NCBI GenBank assembly: GCA_031292915.1
Contig: JAUMSH010000023.1
Location: forward strand, 62,001-126,000
Length of the DNA stretch: 64,000 nt
Direction: 5' to 3'
Origin: Collinsella sp.
GTDB lineage: Bacteria; Actinomycetota; Coriobacteriia; Coriobacteriales; Coriobacteriaceae
Shown here: piece by piece, positions 26,372 to 35,032 of the stretch
Position numbering within the stretch: position 1 is the first letter of the stretch
Layout: the number at the start of each line of letters is the position of its first letter
The notes under the pieces: generated by a model
Told to the model about the DNA's origin: nothing
The model's input: only the letters and a program-made list of their open reading frames with translations
The model's database searches: none
Program-made: the position numbers and the translations under genes

Positions 26372-26415
26372 GCGGGCTCAAGGGCTTGTTGAATGTCCTT
26401 GAGCCCGCTTTAGAC
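26372..26415 (+). terminator. Terminator after the HAD gene
   Basis: GCGGGCTCAAGG pairs with CCTTGAGCCCGC around a 13-nt loop, followed by TTTAGACTT. Confidence 0.92.
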
Positions 26416-26438
26416 TTAATTGCGCTGGGAGAGGGTAT

Positions 26439-27182
26439 ATGCCACCGACTGAAGGGCTAACTGACGGTAAAGCTGCGATACCGCTGTACCAACAGGTTAT
26501 CGATATCATCAAAAACGAAATCAACTCCGGTGCCTACAAGGCGGGCGAGCGGATTCCCAACGAATTTGAATTAGCTGAAAGCTATAAAGTTGGCCGTGTT
26601 ACCGTGCGGCGCGCTATTGAGGAGCTTGTCCAGCAGGGCTATCTAACGAAGCGACAGGGGAAAGGCACGTTTGTCAATGCCCCCAAGCTTAAGCGCAAGA
26701 TTCGCCAGAAGGATGACGTCCAGAGTTTTTCGGACGCATGCCGCGTTAACGGAATGGAACCGGGGGCGCGCGTCATTTCGAGAAAGATACTGCCGGCGGA
26801 TTCCACCGAAGCGCAGTTCTTTGGTGTTCCCGTTGGAACTGATTTGATTTGCGTTGAGCGTGTGCGTACTGCCGATGGGGTCCCCGTCATGCTTGAGAAC
26901 AACATATACGTTTACGAGGACAACGCTTATCTATCAACGGCACCTCTATCTAACCAATCCATTTTTGAGTTCGTGCGCAACCGGACGGGCCGTACGCCCG
27001 CGTTTACCGACCCGTGCACGCTCGAGATCGCGTGCGCCTCGCCCGAGGTCGCTCGGCTGTTGGCGGTTTCCGTTGGCGAACCCTTGTTTTACATGGATGC
27101 CTTCTTCTTCGATGAGCAGCGGCGGCCGTTTATCATCGGTCGTCAGCGGATCGTTGGGTCTCGCTACGTTTTTGACATCTAG
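26439..27182 (+). CDS. GntR-family regulator (HutC/UTRA subfamily), probable frlR-like
   Basis: 247 aa. The N-terminal winged HTH reads P-L-Y-Q-Q-V-I-D-I-I-K, then G-E-R-I-P-N-E-F-E-L-A and V-T-V-R-R-A-I-E-E-L (residues about 15-70). The C-terminal UTRA effector domain includes Y-E-D-N-A-Y and ends G-R-Q-R-I-V-G-S-R-Y. UTRA domains often bind phosphorylated sugars. It lies directly upstream of, and co-directional with, the frl-like operon but has its own terminator at 27195. The E. coli frl operon is also tied to a GntR/UTRA regulator (FrlR). Regulation of the next ten genes is inferred from this position and the palindrome at 27336. Confidence 0.9.
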   Translation: MPPTEGLTDGKAAIPLYQQVIDIIKNEINSGAYKAGERIPNEFELAESYKVGRVTVRRAIEELVQQGYLTKRQGKGTFVNAPKLKRKIRQKDDVQSFSDACRVNGMEPGARVISRKILPADSTEAQFFGVPVGTDLICVERVRTADGVPVMLENNIYVYEDNAYLSTAPLSNQSIFEFVRNRTGRTPAFTDPCTLEIACASPEVARLLAVSVGEPLFYMDAFFFDEQRRPFIIGRQRIVGSRYVFDI

Positions 27183-27194
27183 GACATTGCGAAT

Positions 27195-27230
27195 GGAGAC
27201 GCCCGGTGGATCATCTCACCGGGCGTTTCC
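27195..27230 (+). terminator. Terminator after the GntR gene
   Basis: GGAGACGCCCGGTG pairs with CACCGGGCGTTTCC around GATCATCT. The T-tract is short, so it may be leaky. Confidence 0.75.
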
Positions 27231-27292
27231 ATACCGTTCACGGCGCAAACGCAACCGTTCAACCGCGTTGCGGCAATCAGTTTGAAATTATC

Positions 27293-27358
27293 TTGATGAC
27301 GAGAAAAGCTGCTGGTAATCTATGGGACGTCATAGAACGTTTGCCTTGTGCAAACGTT
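27293..27358 (+). promoter_or_regulatory. Promoter and candidate GntR operator of the frl-like operon
   Basis: TTGATG (27293-27298) and TAATCT (27316-27321), 17 bp apart, form a plausible sigma-70-type promoter. Just downstream the perfect inverted repeat AACGTTTGC - 5 nt - GCAAACGTT (27336-27358) lies where a bound repressor would block elongation or initiation. An RNA hairpin is the alternative reading. Confidence 0.55.
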
Positions 27359-27400
27359 GAAGCGAGATGCGATGCAGTCTCGAGTTCTTTGGAGGTATCT

Positions 27401-28864
27401 ATGTCAGATACGAAGGCGAAGAAGACAAACAGACGTTTTAAGTTCAAATTACCGCATGTCTATACGATCATGTTCTTGCTGATCGTTGTCTTTGCGGTCC
27501 TGACTTGGATCGTTCCCTCTGGTCAGTATCAGCGCAAGACGATTTCGACAGCGGCGGGCGAGCGTGAAGTCGCCGTTGCTGGAACCTATGAACAGGTCGA
27601 TAAGAACTACACCGATTCCGAGACCGGCGAGACCATCAATCTGGGCCAGGATATCTTCGCGGTTCTGCAAGCGCCCACCAAGGGTATCCAAGAGGCTGCC
27701 GACGTCGTTGCGTTCGTCTTATTGATTGGCGGATCGTTCGCGATCATCACCAAGACCAACGCTTTGAATGCCGGCATGAGCCGTGTGATTAAAAAGCTCA
27801 AGAACAAGGACATCCTCATCATTCCCATCACGATGACATTGCTGTCCATTTGCGGCACTACGTTTGGTATGTCTGAGGAAGCCCTGCCGTTCTATGCCAT
27901 CTTCATTCCCATCATGATGGGTATCGGTTATGACTCGATGACGGCATTCATCATCTGCTTCCTTGGTCCTAACCTGGGATATTGTGCTTCGACCATCGAC
28001 CCGTTTAATGTTTTGATCGCCCAAGGCATCATTGGCATCGAGGGTAATCCGCAACTGTGGCTGCGCGCCGTTTCTTGGGTCATCTTCACTGCCGTCGGTA
28101 TCGCATGGGCCATGCGCTACGCCATGCGCGTCAAGAAAAACCCCGAGTCGTCCATTGTGTACGAGGACGATAAGCTCAAGCGTATTGAGTTTTCTGTGAC
28201 CGATGCCTCCATCGAGGAAGAGTTCACTATCCGTCAGAAGCTCGTGCTTATCGATTTTGCTTGCGGTATGGGCATTATCGTCTGGGGTCTTGTTACCCAG
28301 GGCTGGTACATGAATGAGATTTCCGCCGTGTTCCTTGGCATGGGCTTGCTTGCCGGTATCCTGGGCGGCCTTGACCAGCAGACGATCGCAGAGGAGTTCG
28401 TTAAGGGTCTCGCCGACTTTGCGTACGCTGCCATCGTTATCGGTATCGCTCGCGGTATTCTGGTCATCGCCGAGGGCGGCATGATCATCGACACCATCCT
28501 CCAGGCGCTCGCTACCGCGCTTGCCGGTGCACCCGCCGCCGTCTACACCACGTTTATGTATATCGTCCTTGGCCTGCTCTCTTTGCTGGTTCCCTCGAGT
28601 TCTGGCCTGGCGGCGCTCACCATGCCCGTTATGGGCCCCCTGACCGAGCTCATGGGCCTCAATCCCGAGGCGGCCGTCACCGCGCTCCAGTTTGCCAACC
28701 AGACCATCAACACCATCAGCCCCGTGGCGGGCATGACGGTCGCCGGCCTTGCCGTGGCTAGGATTTCGTTTGGCCAATGGTGGAAGACCATTTGGAAGTT
28801 CTTCATTTTCATGGTCGTCTTTGGCCTGATCGTAACGGCAATCTCTGGCATGCTTCCGGTGTAG
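27401..28864 (+). CDS. YfcC-family membrane carrier (C4-dicarboxylate/amino-acid type)
   Basis: 487 aa from ATG 27401 with TTTGGAGG upstream; the open frame extends further but without an RBS. It has about a dozen hydrophobic segments, starting with P-H-V-Y-T-I-M-F-L-L-I. The family features are W-I-V-P-S-G-Q-Y near the start, I-C-G-T-T-F-G-M-S-E-E in the middle and L-V-P-S-S-S-G-L-A-A-L-T-M-P near the end, as in the DcuC/YfcC group (PF03606). As the first gene of the operon it is the obvious importer, taking the role that the APC-type permease FrlA has in E. coli. Substrate inferred, not shown. Confidence 0.88.
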   Translation: MSDTKAKKTNRRFKFKLPHVYTIMFLLIVVFAVLTWIVPSGQYQRKTISTAAGEREVAVAGTYEQVDKNYTDSETGETINLGQDIFAVLQAPTKGIQEAADVVAFVLLIGGSFAIITKTNALNAGMSRVIKKLKNKDILIIPITMTLLSICGTTFGMSEEALPFYAIFIPIMMGIGYDSMTAFIICFLGPNLGYCASTIDPFNVLIAQGIIGIEGNPQLWLRAVSWVIFTAVGIAWAMRYAMRVKKNPESSIVYEDDKLKRIEFSVTDASIEEEFTIRQKLVLIDFACGMGIIVWGLVTQGWYMNEISAVFLGMGLLAGILGGLDQQTIAEEFVKGLADFAYAAIVIGIARGILVIAEGGMIIDTILQALATALAGAPAAVYTTFMYIVLGLLSLLVPSSSGLAALTMPVMGPLTELMGLNPEAAVTALQFANQTINTISPVAGMTVAGLAVARISFGQWWKTIWKFFIFMVVFGLIVTAISGMLPV

Positions 28865-28873
28865 GTGGTTGTG

Positions 28874-30457
28874 ATGTCTGATCGTTTGACGGTCCTGACG
28901 TCTAAGAGCGTCTTTACCGGTACGGGGGACCTGCCGTTTGAAGGTTTCGTAGCGGTCCGTGGCAATCGAATTGAGGCTGTTGGCACCAAGTGTGAGGTAG
29001 CTTCGTATTTGACCCAGGCGGACGAGGTAGTTGACCTGGGCGACCGCACCGTCATGCCTGGCCTGATCGACGTGCATACCTTCTATACAGGCTGGGCGCT
29101 GCGGACATTGGGGTCTGATCTGTCCGGCATCGCCGATGCCAAAGAGGCTGTGTCGCTCTTGCGTGCGTGGAAAGAAGATCATCCGGATTGCGCGGCGGTT
29201 TTTGGCCACAACCTACCCGAAACGTTGGCATCGGATGCCGAGAACGCAAATACGGCAGCTGTGTTTGACGATTGTTTTGGCGATATCCCTGTCGTCTGCT
29301 TTACACCGGGAGCGGAGACCTGCGTTCTCAATGCTGCCGCCAGTGCGCGATACGGCTTTACGCCCCAGGCGTGCTATGCCGAGAAGATCTGGCGCATGAT
29401 GAGCGATTTCCTCGCGCTGCCCGAGGTGCGTGCTGGGTATTCGGACTACATGAGCATGCTTAACGAGCGCGGCGTTACCGCCATCAAGGAAATGGCGTTT
29501 GATGACTACTACGGCTTTGCCGACGAAATGGCTCGCCGTGAGGAATCTGGTGAGCTGACGGTTCGCGTCTCTATGATGTCGCAGCCGGTGGGCGCCGGTG
29601 CAAATCTGGCATATGCCCGCGAGGCGCGAGAGCGCTTCCGGGGACCGTTCGTTCGTTTTTCTGGCTTCAACCGTATGACCGATCGCGGCGTATGGGTGGG
29701 GCTTGCCGAGATGATAGACCCCTATGAGGACTCGGCCGATGCGGGCGCTGCCGGCAAGACGGTCGTCGAGGAGCCAGAGTGGGATCTGATTGAGAACGAG
29801 CTGCGTGCAATTGATGCTGACGGCTTCCGATATTCCTTGCATTGCCAGGGCGATGGCGCCGTTCGTCGCACCGTGGCGCTCTATGCCTCGCTGCCTCGAG
29901 ACGAGCATGGACGGATGCTTCGCCGCCATGCGATTACCGATCTCGAGAACTCTGACCCGACCGATCTTGTCGAGTTTGGCAAGTTAGGTGGAATTTGCGA
30001 GGTCTATCCGCAGATTCTAACGCTGGACCGGCGCGAGGATTGCCTGTCGATGATGCGTCGACAAATTGGTGAGACGCGACTTTTGCACAGCTGGAATCGC
30101 CGCGGCATGGAAGATTCCGGATGCACAGTGTGCTGTGGCACGGATCTGCCGCTGCTGATTCCGAGCCTGGGCGAGTCAATCTACAGCGCGTGCGGCGGAT
30201 TCTTCGCCGACGGACTGCCCGTGAATGAGGTCAACACGCTGACGCTTGTCGAGCTCTTGCGCGCTTGGACTGCCGGGGGCGCGTACGATCTGATGCGCGA
30301 AGACGAGCTGGGTACGCTTGAGGTTGGCAAGCTTGCCGATATCTGCGTGCTCGATCGGGATGTGTTCGACCTCGATTATCGCGACGCACGCGATCTTGCG
30401 GTTGATATGACGATGTCGGATGGACAAATCGTGTTCGATCGAAATAAGGAGGCATAA
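28874..30457 (+). CDS. Amidohydrolase family protein (YtcJ-like, Amidohydro_3)
   Basis: 527 aa from ATG 28874 (a GTG at 28865 is possible). The N-terminal beta-sandwich leads into V-M-P-G-L-I-D-V-H-T, where the usual H-x-H motif is only V-H-T-F. Later barrel motifs are Y-S-L-H-C-Q-G-D-G-A, R-R-H-A-I-T-D and C-G-T-D-L-P, keeping two His and the final Asp. YtcJ-type enzymes hydrolyse N-acyl or formamide bonds on varied substrates. It sits second in the operon, 9 nt after the carrier and 1 nt before the FrlC-like gene. Removing an acyl or peptide group from a glycated amino acid is a speculative role. Confidence 0.85.
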   Translation: MSDRLTVLTSKSVFTGTGDLPFEGFVAVRGNRIEAVGTKCEVASYLTQADEVVDLGDRTVMPGLIDVHTFYTGWALRTLGSDLSGIADAKEAVSLLRAWKEDHPDCAAVFGHNLPETLASDAENANTAAVFDDCFGDIPVVCFTPGAETCVLNAAASARYGFTPQACYAEKIWRMMSDFLALPEVRAGYSDYMSMLNERGVTAIKEMAFDDYYGFADEMARREESGELTVRVSMMSQPVGAGANLAYAREARERFRGPFVRFSGFNRMTDRGVWVGLAEMIDPYEDSADAGAAGKTVVEEPEWDLIENELRAIDADGFRYSLHCQGDGAVRRTVALYASLPRDEHGRMLRRHAITDLENSDPTDLVEFGKLGGICEVYPQILTLDRREDCLSMMRRQIGETRLLHSWNRRGMEDSGCTVCCGTDLPLLIPSLGESIYSACGGFFADGLPVNEVNTLTLVELLRAWTAGGAYDLMREDELGTLEVGKLADICVLDRDVFDLDYRDARDLAVDMTMSDGQIVFDRNKEA

Positions 30458-30458
30458 G

Positions 30459-31310
30459 ATGTCTGAATCCAAACCGACGCTGCACCGCGAACAGATTGCG
30501 GGCATGAATATCCACTACATCATGTGGTCGCTCGATTACTTCCTTGATGTGCAGCAGCGCTTGGGCTTTGAGTCCATTGAGCTGTGGTGCGCAGAGCCGC
30601 ATGTGACGCTCGACCACACGGGCTACTTTGAGGCTGAGGTCCTGGCGAAAAAGGCTGCAGACCGTGGGCTTAGGTATCGTACTCTGTGCCCCGAGAATGT
30701 TGTCTATCCTTGGCAGTATTGCGCACGCAAACCGCTGCATGAGCAGCGCAGCCTGGCGTACTTTAAGCACGGCATTGAGCTTGCTGAGGTGCTTGGGTGC
30801 GACCGCATGTCCATCAACTCGGGCTGGGGCGACTGGGACGAGGACCGCGAGGAAGCCTGGAAGCGCAGCCGCGAGCACTTGTCCATTCTGGCGGAGTATG
30901 CCGGCGAGCACGGTCTGGTGCTCACGATGGAAAGCCTGCGTCCCGAGGAGAGCAACCTTGTGACGACGGTTTCCGATGCGAAGCGCATGATTGACGAGGT
31001 CGCGAGCCCGTACTTACAGCCCATGGTTGATACAACCGCGATGGGCGTTGCAGGCGAGACGCTCGAGGACTGGTTTGCCGCCTTTGGTGATGGGGCAATT
31101 CACGAGATGCACTTTATCGACGGTGACCCGTATGGCCATCTGGTGTGGGGCGATGGCAAGCACGATATGGACGCCTTCGTCGCCACGCTCAACGCCCATG
31201 GTTTCGACGGCATGCTGGGCCAGGAAATCACGGACGGTCGTTACTACGATGACCCGGCGGCGGCAGATGCCAAGAACATGGCCGCATTCGAGAAATATCT
31301 GATTGACTAA
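30459..31310 (+). CDS. frlC: FrlC-like fructoselysine 3-epimerase (TIM-barrel isomerase)
   Basis: 283 aa from ATG 30459, with AAGGAGG upstream. It is a xylose-isomerase-like/AP-endonuclease-2-type barrel. Compared from memory with E. coli FrlC (276 aa) it shares the order: S-I-E-L-W-x-x-x-P-H, a T/C-P-E-N-x-x-Y-P stretch, M-E-S-L-R-P-E-E-S-N-L-V (metal Glu), P-M-V-D-T-T (metal Asp), H-F-I-D-G-D, W-G-D-G-K-H-D-M and a late Q-E-I-T. FrlC interconverts psicoselysine and fructoselysine. It precedes the FrlB-like and FrlD-like genes, which strengthens the call. The exact glycated amine is not known. Confidence 0.72.
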   Translation: MSESKPTLHREQIAGMNIHYIMWSLDYFLDVQQRLGFESIELWCAEPHVTLDHTGYFEAEVLAKKAADRGLRYRTLCPENVVYPWQYCARKPLHEQRSLAYFKHGIELAEVLGCDRMSINSGWGDWDEDREEAWKRSREHLSILAEYAGEHGLVLTMESLRPEESNLVTTVSDAKRMIDEVASPYLQPMVDTTAMGVAGETLEDWFAAFGDGAIHEMHFIDGDPYGHLVWGDGKHDMDAFVATLNAHGFDGMLGQEITDGRYYDDPAAADAKNMAAFEKYLID

Positions 31311-31372
31311 AACAACTATCGGCCACGCAACCAACGTCATTGATTGCGGGCCAAATAAGAAAGGAACTGGAA

Positions 31373-32341
31373 ATGAACGCACACGATCTGATCAAAGAGG
31401 CAATTGCCGAGAAGGGCAAGTTCGACAGCGTCTACTGGATTGCTTGCGGTGGCTCCATGATCGATTTGATCCCGGCCCATGAGCTTCTGCAGCGCGAGGC
31501 AACCACCTTCACTTCGTATATCTATACGGCTCGCGAGTTCGATATCATGCGTCCGCGTCGTCTGGGCGAGAAGTCCCTGGTCATCGCTTGTAGCCACAGT
31601 GGCAACACCCCGGAGGTCGTCGAGGGCTGCGAGATTGCCCTTGCTGCCGGCGCTACGGTGATCGCCCAGACCGACAACGCTGGATCTAAGATCGACACCG
31701 GTAAATGGACCACGTGGGTCTACCCGTGGGGCGAGGGCGTGCCGCAGGCCGAGGTCCCCGCTGGCATTTCGCTGTCGCTTGCGGCAGAGCTGCTCGATCA
31801 GCAGGAGGGCTACGCCGATCTTGCCGATATGTATGCCGGTATCGCCGAGATGGATAAGATTCTTCCCCCGGCACGCGAGAAGGTAAATGCCGAGCTGGGC
31901 GATCGCTTTGCCAAGCTTTGCCAGGAGCACGAGTTCTTCTATATTCTGGGCAGCGGTCCCAACTTTAGCCAGACCTACGGTTTCGCTATCTGCTCTCTTA
32001 TGGAGATGCAGTGGCAGCACTGCAGCTACATCCACTCTGCCGAGTACTTCCATGGCCCCTTCGAGGCTACTCAGGATGGCGTTTTTTACTTCCTGCAGAT
32101 GGGCTCCAGCGAGTGCCGTGCTATGGACGAGCGCGCCCTGGCGTTCCTTAAGACGCATACCGATACGCTGATGGTGCTCGATGCCAAGGAGTACGGTATG
32201 GAAGCCGTGCCGGCGAGCGTCCGTGCCTATCTGGACCCGGTGCTGTTCTACGCCATGAACTGCGAGCTGCGTGCCGCACGCGGCAAGGTGTTTGATCACG
32301 ATCCCGATTTCCGTCGCTATATGGGTGTTGTCGAGTACTAG
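31373..32341 (+). CDS. frlB: FrlB-like SIS-domain deglycase
   Basis: 322 aa from ATG 31373 with AAGGAAC upstream. It has two SIS (sugar isomerase) domains: W-I-A-C-G-G-S and A-C-S-H-S-G-N-T-P-E in the first, L-G-S-G-P-N and S-A-E-Y-F-H-G-P-F-E in the second. The C-terminus D-F-R-R-Y-M-G-V-V-E-Y closely follows the D-E-R-R-Y-Y-G-G-L-V-E-Y end of E. coli FrlB as I recall it, as does the H-G-P-x-E site. FrlB cleaves fructoselysine 6-phosphate to glucose 6-phosphate and lysine. It lies 62 bp after frlC and 14 bp before the kinase. Confidence 0.78.
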   Translation: MNAHDLIKEAIAEKGKFDSVYWIACGGSMIDLIPAHELLQREATTFTSYIYTAREFDIMRPRRLGEKSLVIACSHSGNTPEVVEGCEIALAAGATVIAQTDNAGSKIDTGKWTTWVYPWGEGVPQAEVPAGISLSLAAELLDQQEGYADLADMYAGIAEMDKILPPAREKVNAELGDRFAKLCQEHEFFYILGSGPNFSQTYGFAICSLMEMQWQHCSYIHSAEYFHGPFEATQDGVFYFLQMGSSECRAMDERALAFLKTHTDTLMVLDAKEYGMEAVPASVRAYLDPVLFYAMNCELRAARGKVFDHDPDFRRYMGVVEY

Positions 32342-32355
32342 AAGGAGCAAAGGCC

Positions 32356-33219
32356 ATGGCATTTAACGTTAACGCGCTCGGATTTGGCGACAACGTCGTC
32401 GATCGCTACGAGCATATCCACACCATGTATCCCGGCGGCAATGCGGTGAACTTCGCCGTTTATGCCAAGAAATGCGGTGCCGCACGCTCCGCATACATGG
32501 GCATTTTTGGCAATGATGCCGCTGCCGAGCATGTCATTGCAAGCCTCGAGGATGAGGGTATCGAGCTTGACAAGTGCGAGCAGATGATTGGCGAGAACGG
32601 AGCGGCTCGCGTGACCGTCGTTGACGGTGACCGTGTCTTCCTTGGCTCCAACGAGGGCGGTATCCGTGGCGATGCGCGCTATGTCCTCGATCGCTTTGAC
32701 CTTGCGTACATGAAGCAGTTCGATGTGGTTCATTCGGGCAACTATTGCTTCACCGAGCGCGAGCTGCCCAAGTTGAAGGCTGCGGGCGTCACGGTCTCTT
32801 TTGACTTTTCGGACGACTCCACCGACGAGTACTACGAGCAGATTGCGCCCTACGTCGATTTCGCTTTCTTTAGTGCGGCGGATGCCGCGAGTGAGGACGA
32901 GATTCGCGAGCGTCTGGCATGGGTGAAGGGCCTGGGTCCGCGTTTTGTGTCGGCTACGGCGGGCGCCGAGGGCTGCATTGCTTACGACGGCGAGCGTTAT
33001 TACCGCCAGCTGGCTAAACCGGTAACGGACATGAAGGACACCATGGGGGCGGGCGACTCGTTCCTCACCTCGTTTTTGATGTGCTATCTCGATTCCGCCA
33101 AGCGTGGTGAGGATGACGCCGAGGCCATCGAGCGTGCGCTCGACTTTGCTGCCGGGTTTGCCTCGACCGTGTGCGGCATGGAAGGTTCTTGGGGTCACGG
33201 AGCACCAATCGTCGAATAG
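32356..33219 (+). CDS. frlD: FrlD-like PfkB-family kinase (fructoselysine 6-kinase type)
   Basis: 287 aa from ATG 32356 with AAGGAG upstream. PfkB hallmarks are F-G-D-N-V-V-D-R-Y near the start, P-G-G-N-A-V-N-F-A-V-Y (as in E. coli FrlD S-G-G-N-A-V-N-V-A-V-Y), F-D-F-S-D-D-S mid-way and the catalytic D-T-M-G-A-G-D-S-F. FrlD phosphorylates fructoselysine on O6 before FrlB acts. The order deglycase-kinase matches the pathway. A second, shorter kinase of the same group follows at 33342, so the two may split sugars or glycated amines between them. Confidence 0.78.
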   Translation: MAFNVNALGFGDNVVDRYEHIHTMYPGGNAVNFAVYAKKCGAARSAYMGIFGNDAAAEHVIASLEDEGIELDKCEQMIGENGAARVTVVDGDRVFLGSNEGGIRGDARYVLDRFDLAYMKQFDVVHSGNYCFTERELPKLKAAGVTVSFDFSDDSTDEYYEQIAPYVDFAFFSAADAASEDEIRERLAWVKGLGPRFVSATAGAEGCIAYDGERYYRQLAKPVTDMKDTMGAGDSFLTSFLMCYLDSAKRGEDDAEAIERALDFAAGFASTVCGMEGSWGHGAPIVE

Positions 33220-33290
33220 CTTAAGAAAGCGTGCGGCGGTCTGGCTATGAGGCCTTGGACAGCCGATGCAAAACAATAAGCGAAACGCGA

Positions 33291-33324
33291 AAAAGGGGGC
33301 TCGCCATGTGGTGGGTCCCCTTTT
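33291..33324 (+). promoter_or_regulatory. Intra-operon hairpin, possible attenuator
   Basis: In the only large gap (122 bp) of the operon, AAAAGGGGGCTCGCC pairs over 15 positions (three G-U) with GGTGGGTCCCCTTTT around ATGT. With its T-run it looks like a weak terminator that would lower expression of the six distal genes. Confidence 0.6.
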
Positions 33325-33341
33325 GAACATTGGAGAAGACC

Positions 33342-34142
33342 ATGGGTATTAAAGCGTGTGCGGCTGGTTTTTGCTGTGCGGACGTCTATCAAAACATCGG
33401 CGTGTTCTATCCGACTGGTAACGGCATTGACTGGGGTATCCATCTTGCACGAATGGGCGTTTCGGTATCCGCCGTGTCGGTTGTCGGCAAGGACGAGTAC
33501 GGAGACAAGATGAGAGAGGCACTGGCCGCTGAGGGGTTTGATATCTCTCATCTGCGGGTGGAGGATGGCGACACCTCGGTGATGCTCATGGCATTGAAAG
33601 ACGGCGTCGATCGCGTGCATCTCGAGGCAATCGATGGCGTAATGGAGACATATCGTCCGAATGAAGATGACCGGGCGTTTATCCTAGAGCATGACATCAT
33701 TCATACCGACCTGTTTGGCAATTGTTTGGACCTCCTGCCCGAATGGCATGATGCCGGCAAGACGGTGGTTATGGACTTCTCGGTGTTCAGCCAGGATCCC
33801 GAATATGCATGTGAGAATCATTTTCCCTACGTTGACTACGCATTTATGTCGTTTGAAGAGGACACTCCGGAGCTGCGAGACTGGGTACGCCACGTGCAGG
33901 AATTGGGACCGCGCGTTGCGGTTGCCACGCTTGGCGAGAAGGGAAGCATTGCTTATGACGGTGAGCGCTTCTATGAGTGCGGGATCGTACCGGCGGAGAA
34001 GGTCGTTAATACCGTGGGTGCCGGCGACTCGTATATTGCCGGGTTTACCAAGGGCGTGATCGATGGCCTTGATATTCCGGCGTGTATGAAGGCGGGCGCT
34101 GAGCTGTCGTCCCGAGTGATTGGTTCGTTTGAGCCGTACTAG
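33342..34142 (+). CDS. Second FrlD-like PfkB-family carbohydrate kinase
   Basis: 266 aa from ATG 33342 (GGAGAAG upstream; TTG 33330 is an alternative). It has V-Y-Q-N-I-G-V-F-Y-P-T-G-N-G-I-D-W, the substrate-binding G-N motif but with I-D in place of V-N, then V-V-G-K-D-E-Y-G, V-V-M-D-F-S-V-F and the catalytic N-T-V-G-A-G-D-S-Y. It is clearly a paralog of the preceding kinase with a changed substrate pocket. It lies after the attenuator-like hairpin. The phosphoryl acceptor is unknown; a different ketose-amine or a free sugar is possible. Confidence 0.82.
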   Translation: MGIKACAAGFCCADVYQNIGVFYPTGNGIDWGIHLARMGVSVSAVSVVGKDEYGDKMREALAAEGFDISHLRVEDGDTSVMLMALKDGVDRVHLEAIDGVMETYRPNEDDRAFILEHDIIHTDLFGNCLDLLPEWHDAGKTVVMDFSVFSQDPEYACENHFPYVDYAFMSFEEDTPELRDWVRHVQELGPRVAVATLGEKGSIAYDGERFYECGIVPAEKVVNTVGAGDSYIAGFTKGVIDGLDIPACMKAGAELSSRVIGSFEPY

Positions 34143-34169
34143 GGTCAAATGCCTGGAAAGGAGTACGAA

Positions 34170-35030
34170 ATGGTTATCGACATGTTGGTCCATCCTATGC
34201 TCTACGGCGAGATCTGTAAGCCGGGTGATGAGCCTGATGGATTCGGCTTTTGGTCACGAGAATTTGGTATGGGGCATATGGGTCCCATGGATTGGGACGA
34301 GCTTCAAGTTGAGATGGACGTCTGCGATGTGCAGAAGAGCGTGCTCATGCCGCTCGATGTAACCACGGCATGCGGAGGGCACTTTGGCACCAACGACCAG
34401 ATTGCCATGCTGGTTGCCGCGCATCCCGATCGTCTGTGGGGATTTGCGAGCGTAGACCCGCAGGTGAGCGGTGCCGCAGACGAATTGGAGCGCGCCTTTA
34501 CCGAGTTGGGGGCAAAGGGGCTTTGCCTGCATCCTGCAAAGCAGGGTTTTGCCCCCGATGATGCTGTGGCCGAGCCGCTTTACGAGCTGTGCGAGCGCTA
34601 TAACAAGCCGGTGGTTTTCCATGCCGGTATGTCTTGGGAGCCTGGCGCAGAGCTCTCGCGCAGTAACCCGCTTGCATTTGAGCACACAATCGCAACGCAT
34701 CCAAATGTGCGCTTTAGTTTGACTCACTTTGGCTGGCCCTGGGCGCGCGAGACCGTGGCGATGCTGCTCAAGTATCCCAACTGCTACACGGACACCTCTA
34801 TCACTTACATCGATTCGCCCGAGGAGATGATGCAGCGTCTTTTCACGGTCGATATGGGGCCGCTGTGGTATGAGCGCGCGCTATCGCACCAAGTGATGTT
34901 CGCCAGCAATACGCCGCGCTTCCGTGCATTCAAACTCAAGCGGGCGCTCGATACCGTGCCCATGCGCGATGATGCGCGAGAAAGGCTCTACTGGGGTAAT
35001 GCCCTGCGTTTTCTTGAAGGGGATGAGTAA
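34170..35030 (+). CDS. Amidohydrolase-related TIM-barrel hydrolase/decarboxylase (Amidohydro_2)
   Basis: 286 aa from ATG 34170, with AAAGGAG 6 nt upstream. Typical family sites are V-F-H-A-G (barrel strand 5 His), L-T-H-F-G-W-P-W (strand 6 His) and Y-T-D-T-S. The N-terminal D-M-L-V-H-P keeps one His, and the usual G-S-D-x-P-R reads A-S-N-T-P-R, so the last metal/catalytic Asp is Asn. The family includes decarboxylases and lactonases that use one metal. The Asn change may alter or abolish hydrolysis. It is separated by only 2 nt from the YjbQ gene, so the two are tightly coupled. Confidence 0.82.
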   Translation: MVIDMLVHPMLYGEICKPGDEPDGFGFWSREFGMGHMGPMDWDELQVEMDVCDVQKSVLMPLDVTTACGGHFGTNDQIAMLVAAHPDRLWGFASVDPQVSGAADELERAFTELGAKGLCLHPAKQGFAPDDAVAEPLYELCERYNKPVVFHAGMSWEPGAELSRSNPLAFEHTIATHPNVRFSLTHFGWPWARETVAMLLKYPNCYTDTSITYIDSPEEMMQRLFTVDMGPLWYERALSHQVMFASNTPRFRAFKLKRALDTVPMRDDARERLYWGNALRFLEGDE

Positions 35031-35032
35031 AC

